From contig JACOWW010000004.1 in the NCBI GenBank assembly GCA_016176605.1, positions 1-46,529 of the forward strand: a DNA stretch of 46,529 nt. Direction: 5' to 3'. A program made the translations under genes and the position numbers. Under the pieces are notes generated by a model. It made no database searches and was not told the DNA's origin. It was given only the letters and a program-made list of their open reading frames with translations. Positions within the stretch are counted from its first letter, which is position 1. Each line of letters starts with the position of its first letter. The stretch is from Candidatus Saccharimonadota bacterium (GTDB lineage: Bacteria > Patescibacteriota > Saccharimonadia > Saccharimonadales > UBA10212). This document shows positions 22,815-29,560 of the stretch, piece after piece.

Positions 22815-23038
22815 AGCGCACGTCTCGCACTTCCACTATTTTTAACTTGCCTTTCTCTCAAGCGCGCTGCTTCCAAAGATTGGTACGCTTCATAATATAT
22901 CAGGTCTAGTGGCATTCTACTTTTTGTTGATGCAACAAGTCCTTTTTGATGCTCAAAGACTCTCCTTTGTAGATCATCAGTTGACCCAAAATAGTGTTTA
23001 TTATCTCTTATGGATTTGAGTATGTAAAAGTAGTTCAT
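22787..23038 (-). CDS. small GIY-YIG nuclease-domain protein
   Basis: The 83-aa product begins MNYFYILKSIRDNKHYFGSTDDLQRRVFEHQKG, a variant of the GIY-YIG catalytic pattern (FYI...YFG, then the Arg helix) seen in the UPF0213/YhbQ-like single-domain nucleases common in CPR genomes. It ends YEAYQSLEAARLRERQVKNSGSARRALFKR, also typical. The catalytic Glu seen in longer GIY-YIG enzymes is not evident. The stop codon TAG lies inside the 5' end of tRNA-Lys, and a severed tRNA 5' half lies just upstream, so the gene appears to have landed between two tRNA genes. Confidence 0.85.
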   Translation of the reverse strand: MNYFYILKSIRDNKHYFGSTDDLQRRVFEHQKGLVASTKSRMPLDLIYYEAYQSLEAARLRERQVKNSGSARRALFKRINSGP

Positions 23039-23111
23039 ATTTTAGAGGCCGTTGCCCCGCCTGCCATGCTGCCCACCTGTCTAGACACGGCGGACAGGGC
23101 ACAGCGGGCAG

Positions 23112-23136
23112 GTCTAACCAGCTGAGCTACAGGCCC
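23112..23136 (-). pseudogene. truncated tRNA: 5' half only
   Basis: The minus strand reads GGGCCTGTAGCTCAGCTGG then TTAGAC: acceptor strand, D-arm and first base of the anticodon stem of an Ile/Ala/Lys-type tRNA. It then changes abruptly into a CCTGCCCGCTGTG...GGCAGG palindrome and the GIY-YIG gene. No matching 3' half is present. Confidence 0.75.
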
Positions 23137-23154
23137 ACAACCCGCCTAAGGCGA

Positions 23155-23267
23155 GCAATTTTCAATTCACAATTATCAATTTTCAAAGAATTATCAATGG
23201 TCAATGATCAATGAAAAATTAATGATAGATGACAAATGTAAAATGTTAAATGCTCACTGCTGTGAGC
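23155..23267 (-). repeat. inter-tRNA spacer cassette: hairpin plus AT-rich tract
   Basis: Downstream of tRNA-Arg(TCG) comes the hairpin GCTCAC-TGCT-GTGAGC (23252-23267), a likely terminator, then about 100 bp of repeated CAATGATCAATG-like sequence. The same arrangement follows tRNA-Gly at 31424-31526. Confidence 0.6.
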
Positions 23268-23268
23268 T

Positions 23269-23345
23269 TGGTACCCGCGGAGGGATTCGAACCCCCGACA
23301 CCCGGTTCCGAAGACCGGTGCTCTAATCCGCTGAGCTACGCGGGC
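23269..23345 (-). tRNA. tRNA-Arg(TCG)
   Basis: Acceptor GCCCGCG/CGCGGGT, anticodon stem CCGGT/ACCGG with loop CTTCGGA (anticodon TCG), T-loop TTCGAAT and encoded CCA. Confidence 0.96.
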
Positions 23346-23431
23346 ATGCTCTGGAAAGATTATATCAGCCCAGTAGTAAGTCCGCCTCAGGAGGATCTAC
23401 TACCGGGTCAGTTTTTGAAGATTCGCTGGGG

Positions 23432-25600
23432 TTACTGGGTGTACTTCGGCTTTTTATGCCAGAGCTTTAGAGAAGGTAATCCTTTACCTTTGTGCCATCT
23501 CCAGCCTAGCCACGCACCGACAACGAGCGCAACAGCGGCTGTGCTAGCACCAATAATTACTTTGGTGTTGCTTTTGGCAGCTTTGGCAGCTGTAATGGCA
23601 AAACTGGCGTCTGGGCTGCGCGTTTGAGTGGCGTCGCCTAAAGTCGCAACCGCATAGGCCTTATGATCACCAAGCGCAAGTTTATTCTGTCCCAAGTTCA
23701 TCGTCCAAACAGCTTTTGTGGCACTAACATTTTTCAAAGCAACTGTGAAGGTTTGCGAAGTGGATTTAACAAATACATCGACTTTAGTAGGTAAAGCTGT
23801 ACCTGCTGCTACGTTAACTTCCCCGCCAATAGCCACTTCGGCATCAGCTGAAGACTGGCTGGTGCCGGCGGCTGTGGGGGCCGGCAATATTTGGGAGTCT
23901 ATTGGAATGAACTGGCTCTCTAGATCAGACGGTGGCATGGCTGCTAATATCCCCAACAAGGCTGGGTCACTAGCGATTTTAGTCGGGTTAATGCACTTAT
24001 CGTAAACTGCCTTGCGGTCGTTTTGGCTCATATTGGCAGTGCCGGCCATGACAGCCGCCAGCTTATCGCCTCCAACTGCCGTTTCTATACAGCTGAGCTT
24101 AGAACTGGATATCGCCACCTGAGGACTGGTTGGTGCAAAGGCCATAGTATTATTACCCGCCGAACTGGCAGGTGAGACACCGTAGCAGGAACGCAGCTTG
24201 CCAATGTCGTCAGCGTTCCAACTAGTAACAATGCCTGGGTTTATCTGACTCACCCTGATACCGTGAGTTTGAGCTACTAGATCGGCACACTGGTTTTGTT
24301 TGCTGTTTGGGTCAAAGGGCTGGGTGGGGTCTGGCGGTGTTAACATTGGCGGGGTATAGCCTCTATCTTTAGCGTACTGGCTGAAACAACTCTCTCCTTG
24401 CTGCTGCTGGGCTGCCGTAGGCGATTGGCCGCGTGAAATAGCCGCTATAGTAGCTTCGCTCATACCGGCTTTTATGATGCAGGCTTTAACTTCAGAAGGT
24501 AGCTGGGGCGGAGCGCCCGGTTTGTCACCAGGATTTTGACTGCTGAGTGCCACGCCCGGTAATGGGCCGCCGCGGCCGGCTTGGTTGTTCGGGTCAATAA
24601 AGCCTATCTGTTGGCCGGACGTTGCGGTGGCGAAACACCTAGATTGTACTTGCGAAATTAGTTCTGGCACTGGGCTGCCAAAGCGATCACCCATAATTGA
24701 CTTAGCGCAAGCTAGTGCTGGTGAATCAGCTTGGAAAGCCGGCGGCGGCGCTATGGGGATGTTGGCAAATAGTGGTTGGCTGCCTTGGTTGCCTGAAGGG
24801 CCGCTCGTCCCCCCTTGTCTGCCAGGGCCCTGGTTGCCGGAAGATCCGCTATAACTAACCTGTGCGCTAAAACAGCTTTGGGCTTTGGCAATTTGATCGC
24901 CGGTCGGGTGAAAACCACCAGCTTGGAACTGGGCGTAGGCCTCAGCTCCAAGTAGTCTCTCCATACAGTTACCGGAATCACTTTTAGTAAAGGTTGGCGG
25001 TGGCGCAACATACTGGCTGCCACCGGATTGGGAACTACTGTCGGTACTTCCCTGGTATTGTTCGGCTCCACCAGTATTAGGGGTAGTATTGGTACCTGTA
25101 CTGCCGCCTGAAGGCTGCGAGGTGCCGGCTGCCGGTTGGCAGTTGGGTGGTGTGCCGCTATAGCCTGATGGACAGGTGGTGGGCATGGTATATGTTGATG
25201 TGCCGCTGCCCGAGGATCCCGACGAAGTTGTGCTGTCAGTAGAAGATCCGGGTGATGGCGAAGTATATGTTGGCGTAGATCCACTAGGATAGGTTGTATC
25301 GGTCGGTGCGGTCGGTGCGGTATAGGTAGAGTCAGCCGGTGGTTGACAGTTGGGCGGAGTACCGGTATAAGGCGCCGGGCAGGTAGTGGGCATGGTGTAG
25401 CCCTCAGTCGGCGAATAGATGGTAGATTCGCCCAAAATGGCTGTCAGTCCATTTTGGGTAACTGCCGACACTACTCGACTAGGTTGACGGTCTTTATATG
25501 CAGAAACTGCTACTACGGAAATAAGGAAACCTAAGAACGCCAATGGCACTGCTACTATCCCCATTTTTAGGGCTAGCTTTGTTTTATTGAACCGGCTCAT
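23432..25600 (-). CDS. large surface protein with five Cys-bounded helical modules, function unknown
   Basis: The 722-aa product has an N-terminal hydrophobic anchor or signal (residues 12-34). A Pro/Ser/Thr-rich region contains two copies of YTMPTTCP..Y.GTPPNCQP. Then come five modules of about 30-40 residues, each beginning and ending with cysteine: CMERLLGAEAYAQF...CF, CAKSIMGDRFG...CF, CIIKAGMSEATI...CF, CADLVAQTHGI...CY, CIETAVGGDKLA...CI. An Ig-like beta domain and a C-terminal membrane helix with a basic tail follow. The paired cysteines suggest one disulfide per module outside the membrane. I do not recognise the modules. It has an AGGAAA ribosome-binding site. Confidence 0.75.
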   Translation of the reverse strand: MSRFNKTKLALKMGIVAVPLAFLGFLISVVAVSAYKDRQPSRVVSAVTQNGLTAILGESTIYSPTEGYTMPTTCPAPYTGTPPNCQPPADSTYTAPTAPTDTTYPSGSTPTYTSPSPGSSTDSTTSSGSSGSGTSTYTMPTTCPSGYSGTPPNCQPAAGTSQPSGGSTGTNTTPNTGGAEQYQGSTDSSSQSGGSQYVAPPPTFTKSDSGNCMERLLGAEAYAQFQAGGFHPTGDQIAKAQSCFSAQVSYSGSSGNQGPGRQGGTSGPSGNQGSQPLFANIPIAPPPAFQADSPALACAKSIMGDRFGSPVPELISQVQSRCFATATSGQQIGFIDPNNQAGRGGPLPGVALSSQNPGDKPGAPPQLPSEVKACIIKAGMSEATIAAISRGQSPTAAQQQQGESCFSQYAKDRGYTPPMLTPPDPTQPFDPNSKQNQCADLVAQTHGIRVSQINPGIVTSWNADDIGKLRSCYGVSPASSAGNNTMAFAPTSPQVAISSSKLSCIETAVGGDKLAAVMAGTANMSQNDRKAVYDKCINPTKIASDPALLGILAAMPPSDLESQFIPIDSQILPAPTAAGTSQSSADAEVAIGGEVNVAAGTALPTKVDVFVKSTSQTFTVALKNVSATKAVWTMNLGQNKLALGDHKAYAVATLGDATQTRSPDASFAITAAKAAKSNTKVIIGASTAAVALVVGAWLGWRWHKGKGLPSLKLWHKKPKYTQ

Positions 25601-25698
25601 ACTTTTTATTTCCTCTAAACTGTTAATGTTTAATGCCTGCTTGTATATTATGCCTTAAAGAGGCCTAGCGCAAGCTTTTTTCAGAATTTAGGGATCTT

Positions 25699-26247
25699 TT
25701 AGGTTTTACGTGTAGAGTCGTCTATATTATCCGGGGCATTTATACGACGCTGGTTTTGCTCGGTTTGGCTGAGTGTCACTTGTAAGATTTGTAGAACGCT
25801 TTTGGCGTGTTCGCGGCTCATGCCAACTTTGGCCACGACCGAAGGCTGGCTGCCGGGACCGGTGTTTTGCATAAAATTCATCACTACACCATAGTTGTTT
25901 ACCACCACATCAACAATGTCCGTAAATAGCACGTGGCTGTCGGTGCCAGCATTCTGATTATTGGAGATGTCGCTCACCATATGAATCACTGGTATCTTAG
26001 CCATGCTGTAACCGGCTATTTCCCAGAGTTTAACCGCTTCGTCGTCTTTAACGCCAAAATGACTGAGTAGCAACAAAAAAACGTCTTCGGTGGGCCGCGA
26101 TTGACCCAGTTCGAAACTAGCTAGTTGGCGGACGTCAATTTCTACAGCGCCTGAAGCCTCGGCCAGCGATTCGTTGGCAGAAATGCGCAGCTCTTTAAGT
26201 TTTTTGCCCAAGGGTTTATAGGGAGTCTCAGATTTGGGTTTGTCCAT
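25699..26247 (-). CDS. XRE-type HTH regulator with DUF3467-like C-terminal domain
   Basis: Residues about 11-70 form an XRE helix-turn-helix (LGKKLKELRISANESLAEASGAVEIDVRQLASFELGQSRPTEDVFLLL). The C-terminal part, DIVDVVVNNYGVVMNFMQ...VAKVGMSREHAKSVLQILQVTLSQTEQ, resembles DUF3467, a small domain usually found alone. The combination suggests a DNA-binding regulator with a DUF3467 sensing or oligomerisation module. An extended -10 (TGTTATAAT; hexamer 26261-26256) lies 8 nt before the ATG. The gene is divergent from murB across a structured 170-bp region that may contain its operator. Confidence 0.8.
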   Translation of the reverse strand: MDKPKSETPYKPLGKKLKELRISANESLAEASGAVEIDVRQLASFELGQSRPTEDVFLLLLSHFGVKDDEAVKLWEIAGYSMAKIPVIHMVSDISNNQNAGTDSHVLFTDIVDVVVNNYGVVMNFMQNTGPGSQPSVVAKVGMSREHAKSVLQILQVTLSQTEQNQRRINAPDNIDDSTRKT

Positions 26248-26286
26248 CTGGATTAATTATAACATTGACCGAGCGCGCCCGGTATA

Positions 26287-26447
26287 CCTAGTAGTGAGCT
26301 TTCGAGATTATTCGACTGCCCCTGTTAATTTCAGCTCGTTGGCAAAGTTATCAACAGGTGTAAGACAGTACACATAAGATAGCACTCATGTCGAATAAGA
26401 TTTTGTCGGTCGACGAGCTGACTCGAAAGTCTACTACTGGGTATAAT
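26287..26447. promoter_or_regulatory. structured divergent control region and murB promoter
   Basis: Outer imperfect arms (26287-26306 and 26422-26440, sharing TTTCGAG/CTCGAAA and AGTAGT/ACTACT), TTATTCGAC (26308-26316)/GTCGAATAA (26390-26398), CCTGTT/AACAGG and CAGCTCGT/ACGAGCTG. The last pair crosses the others, so a pseudoknot is possible. CTGACT (26418-26423), 18 nt, TATAAT (26442-26447) is the murB promoter, with the ATG 8 nt after the -10. Confidence 0.5.
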
Positions 26448-26455
26448 AGGAGTCG

Positions 26456-27592
26456 ATGCAGATTGTGGAAAATGTCAGCTTGCGCGAACACAGCGCCATG
26501 CGTCTGGGGGGCAAGGCCCGTTTTTATTGCGAAATTCATAGTGAAGATGATTTAAAAAAGGCCGTTGACTTTGCCAAGCAAAAAAATCTGCCGGTCATTG
26601 TGGTTGGGCAAGGCAGCAATATTGTCTGGCGCGATGAAGGTTTTGACGGACTACTGATTGCCAACCGCATCACTGGCCGCAAGGTTTTGGCCGAAGACAA
26701 AAAAAACGTCACTGTTTGGATTGGCGCCGGCGAGGATTGGGATGAAGTCGTCGAGTGGACGGTTAAAAAAAACCTATCGGGTATTGAATTTTTATCGGCC
26801 ATTCCCGGCCTCGCCGGCGCGGCGCCGGTACAGAACATCGGCGCCTACGGCGCCGAAATCGCCCAAACACTGGTTGAATTAAGCGCTTTTAATATCCTCA
26901 GCGGTGACTTTTTGACTATCAAAAAACAGGCTTGCGGTTTTGCCTATCGCACCAGCCGTTTTAAAACTGCCGACAAAGGCCACTACATCATCACTTCGAT
27001 AACTCTGAAACTAAGCAAGAGCCCGCCGACACCGCCGTTTTACGAAAGTCTGGCAAAATATTTCACCCGCCAAAATTTCAAAGAAACTTCAGACGGGCAA
27101 GCCAGCCACGCCCGAGAATATACTCCAAAAATGATCCGCGAGGCAGTCATCGCCATCCGAGCCGTTAAGTTACCAAGCCCGACCAAAGTGGCTAATAATG
27201 GTTCGTTTTTTACCAACCCAATTATCGACAAAAGCCAGTTTGAAAAATTACAAAAAAAATATCCGGGTATCAAGGGCTGGCCCCAGCACCAAAATCTTGA
27301 TGCTCCAAATAGAGGTACTCCCTCTCTTGCCGCTTCAGGACTTGGTGCTGGGCAAGCACACGAGCTAAAAATGATCAAAATTTCGGCCGGCTGGCTGTTG
27401 GAGGAAGCCGGTTTTAAAGGTGTGCACGATAAACAAACAGGTATGGCTACCTGGCCGGCTCAAGCGCTAGTTTTAGTTAACGAACACGCCAAGAATACGG
27501 CTGATTTACTTATCTTTAAACAGAAAATCCAAACAAAAATCCATGAAATGTTCGGCATCGTGCTAGAACAAGAACCAGAACTCTTGCCTTAA
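26456..27592 (+). CDS. murB: UDP-N-acetylenolpyruvoylglucosamine reductase with in-frame palindromic insertion
   Basis: FAD/NADPH reductase making UDP-MurNAc from the MurA product. Motifs: AMRLGGKARF, VVGQGSNIVWRDEGFDG (FAD), IEFLSAIPGLAGAAPVQNIGAYGAEI, FAYRTSRFK, VANNGSFFTNPII (catalytic Ser region), KISAGWLLEEAGFKG and a final Glu-rich end. At 378 aa it is longer than most. Residues 276-300 (QHQNLDAPNRGTPSLAASGLGAGQA) are exactly copy F of the 75-bp palindrome, 25 codons inserted between GWP-type sequence and KISAGW with the frame kept. The 3' end overlaps the convergent NUDIX gene by 4 bases. Confidence 0.95.
   Translation: MQIVENVSLREHSAMRLGGKARFYCEIHSEDDLKKAVDFAKQKNLPVIVVGQGSNIVWRDEGFDGLLIANRITGRKVLAEDKKNVTVWIGAGEDWDEVVEWTVKKNLSGIEFLSAIPGLAGAAPVQNIGAYGAEIAQTLVELSAFNILSGDFLTIKKQACGFAYRTSRFKTADKGHYIITSITLKLSKSPPTPPFYESLAKYFTRQNFKETSDGQASHAREYTPKMIREAVIAIRAVKLPSPTKVANNGSFFTNPIIDKSQFEKLQKKYPGIKGWPQHQNLDAPNRGTPSLAASGLGAGQAHELKMIKISAGWLLEEAGFKGVHDKQTGMATWPAQALVLVNEHAKNTADLLIFKQKIQTKIHEMFGIVLEQEPELLP
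27282..27356 (+). repeat. 75-bp palindromic repeat, copy F, in frame in murB
   Basis: CCCAGCACCAAAATCTTGAT and TCAGGACTTGGTGCTGGGCA form the arms around AGAGGTACTCCCTCT. At 75 bp it adds 25 codons. Confidence 0.85.
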
Positions 27593-28059
27593 TCAGTACG
27601 TAATATTATATGGTTGGCCCCAAGCAGCGAAAAGGTTACTTTTGAACGAGTATTCACGTTCTTTAAGGCCTCCCTGACCTGCGGGACGGTTTTTAGCGGG
27701 AGTTTATTCAACGGGAAAAACGACAGATCGTTACACTTAGTTGGTTCCTGGATGGATGGTTTGCCGGTCCAGCGACTTGCTCGAAAAATATAGCCAAAAT
27801 AGGGTGATTCCGGCGTGGAAAAATTTTGGTAGACATGAATCAGTTTAAGGCCAAAGGCTTTGGTTTTTAGTCCCGCCTCTTCTTTAAGTTCCCTTACGCA
27901 GCATTCTTTAAGAGTTTCGCCAGCCTCTACGTGGCCGCTCGGAAGGTCCCAGTAGCCATCTAAGTAGCCGGTTTGGAAGCGACGCAACAGCAAAACTTCT
28001 CTATCTTTTAAAACTGTGATGTAAACAGCCGGTACAACCTTTAAACGTTCTTTAGTCAT
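27589..28059 (-). CDS. NUDIX hydrolase
   Basis: The 156-aa product contains a full Nudix box, GHVEAGETLKECCVRELKEEAGL, which binds Mg2+ and hydrolyses nucleoside diphosphate-linked compounds. The N-terminal PAVYITVLKDREVLLLRRFQTGYLDGYWDLPSG is typical of MutT-like housecleaning enzymes. The substrate cannot be read from the sequence. Its ATG directly follows the glyA stop codon, so the two are cotranscribed. Confidence 0.9.
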   Translation of the reverse strand: MTKERLKVVPAVYITVLKDREVLLLRRFQTGYLDGYWDLPSGHVEAGETLKECCVRELKEEAGLKTKAFGLKLIHVYQNFSTPESPYFGYIFRASRWTGKPSIQEPTKCNDLSFFPLNKLPLKTVPQVREALKNVNTRSKVTFSLLGANHIILRTD

Positions 28060-29340
28060 CTAGGTTTTGTCGCTGGGTAGCGGGAATTGCAGGCAGAACT
28101 CCTTTACTTCGCTACTCAAAGCAGCAAGTTTCTTGTTATTGCGGCGGTTTTTAATGGCTTGGTGCATCCACTCGGCAATCAGGACCATATCTTTCTCTTT
28201 TAGCCCACGCGTTGTGATAGCTGGCGTACCGAGACGAATGCCGCTCGGCTTATAGGGTGGTAAGGGGTCGTCTGGGATAATTTGTTTATTTAACGTCAAT
28301 CCTATTTCATCTAAAGTTTCTTCTGCTACCTTACCGTCTATACCAAAAGTTGCCACGACATCTGCAACCATCATATGGTTATCGGTTCCATTAGTAATAA
28401 GTTTAAAGCCGCGTTTCATAAGCTCATCAGCTAATTTTTTTGAATTTTTCAGAATTTGCCTTGCGTAAACTTTAAATTCAGGTTTCATTGCCTCATCGAA
28501 AGCAACTGCCTTGGCGGCAATTGTATGCATATGCGGGCCACCTTGAATACCAGGAAAAACCGTTCTGTCAATAAGAGTTGGAAGGTTTTTTAATTTTTTG
28601 TCTATCGGTTGAAAAGGGTTAGAGACCGTACCTTGAGACAAAATCATGCCGCCGCGAGGGCCGCGCAGTGTTTTGTGTGTAGTTGTAGTAATGATATGGA
28701 AGCCAAAGTCAAACGGATTAGGCAGTACACCAGCCGCGATCAGGCCGGCGATGTGGGCCATGTCCGCCATAAGGACAGCGTTGACTTCTTTGCCGATTTG
28801 CGCGAATTTGGCGTAATCCAAAGAGCGCGGGTAGCTTGAAAAGCCAGCAATGATAATTTTAGGCTTAGTCTTTTTGGCAGTAGCCAGCATTTCATTGTAG
28901 CCAATTTCGCCAGTTTCGATATCTTTAATGCCATAGCGCACAAAATTAAAAAGTTTGGCGCTAATTGTGCCGGGGCGGCCATGTGTCAAGTGCCCGCCGT
29001 GGCTAAGTTCCATACCCATGATAGTATCACCCGGATCACACCAAGCGTGGTAGACGGCTTCATTGGCTGGCGCCCCAGAATGGCTCTGGACGTTGGCGTG
29101 GTCAGCGCCAAACAGGGATTTAGCGCGGTTGATAGCCAATTGCTCGACCTTATCGGTGTTGATTTGGCCGCCGTAATAACGTTTGCCCGGAAAGCCTTCG
29201 GAATATTTGTTAGTAAAAACACTGCCCATGGCATTTAGCACGTCGCGGCTAACATAGTTTTCGCTGGGGATTAGTTCTAGCCCCTCGCTCTGCCGTTTTT
29301 CCTCGGCGGCGATTAATTTTTCTACCTTTTTGTCGTCCAT
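28060..29340 (-). CDS. glyA: serine hydroxymethyltransferase
   Basis: PLP enzyme that converts serine and tetrahydrofolate to glycine and methylene-tetrahydrofolate, feeding FolD. The 426-aa product contains ELIPSENYVS, NKYSEGFPGKRYYGG, NVQSHSGAPANEAVY, MELSHGGHLTHG and the PLP lysine in TTTTHKTLRGPRGG, then GGPHMHTIAAKAVAF and the C-terminal GIRLGTPAITTRGL. An AGGAG ribosome-binding site precedes it, and NUDIX follows in the same unit. The upstream spacer holds a perfect 34-bp palindrome shared with the divergent murA fusion gene. Confidence 0.97.
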   Translation of the reverse strand: MDDKKVEKLIAAEEKRQSEGLELIPSENYVSRDVLNAMGSVFTNKYSEGFPGKRYYGGQINTDKVEQLAINRAKSLFGADHANVQSHSGAPANEAVYHAWCDPGDTIMGMELSHGGHLTHGRPGTISAKLFNFVRYGIKDIETGEIGYNEMLATAKKTKPKIIIAGFSSYPRSLDYAKFAQIGKEVNAVLMADMAHIAGLIAAGVLPNPFDFGFHIITTTTHKTLRGPRGGMILSQGTVSNPFQPIDKKLKNLPTLIDRTVFPGIQGGPHMHTIAAKAVAFDEAMKPEFKVYARQILKNSKKLADELMKRGFKLITNGTDNHMMVADVVATFGIDGKVAEETLDEIGLTLNKQIIPDDPLPPYKPSGIRLGTPAITTRGLKEKDMVLIAEWMHQAIKNRRNNKKLAALSSEVKEFCLQFPLPSDKT

Positions 29341-29460
29341 AGTAAACTCCTAAAATCTTTAATATTTGGCGGAAAGATTTTTAGGTAGCTAAATCATGAC
29401 CTAATTTTAGCACTTGCTTGCTCGACAAAACGTTGTTATTTATTCGAAATATTCCTACTT

Positions 29461-29494
29461 GTAACAGAAATCAGCGATCGCTGATTTCTGTTAC
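29461..29494. promoter_or_regulatory. perfect 34-bp palindrome between glyA and the murA fusion
   Basis: The half-site GTAACAGAAATCAGCGA is followed immediately by its exact complement, with no spacer and a central GCGATCGC. It lies 120 nt before glyA and 66 nt before murA, in a divergent spacer, so an operator or cruciform site fits better than a terminator. Confidence 0.55.
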
Positions 29495-29521
29495 ATCCCG
29501 ATAAGCATCCTAAAAAATTAC

Positions 29522-29549
29522 TTGACGCTTATATCATTAGTGATATGAT
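29522..29549 (+). promoter_or_regulatory. promoter of the XRE-murA fusion with overlapping palindrome
   Basis: TTGACG (29522-29527), 16 nt, TATGAT (29544-29549). The inverted pair ATATCA-TTAG-TGATAT (29531-29546) overlaps the spacer and -10, a plausible site for the protein's own HTH domain. The leader is at most about 5 nt. Confidence 0.55.
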
Positions 29550-29560
29550 TATATGGTTTT

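Noticed and set aside
23155-23250. CRISPR array in the repeated AT-rich tract
   Set aside because: The short units are irregular and there are no constant repeats with unique spacers; no cas gene is present. The same holds for the other AT-rich tracts.
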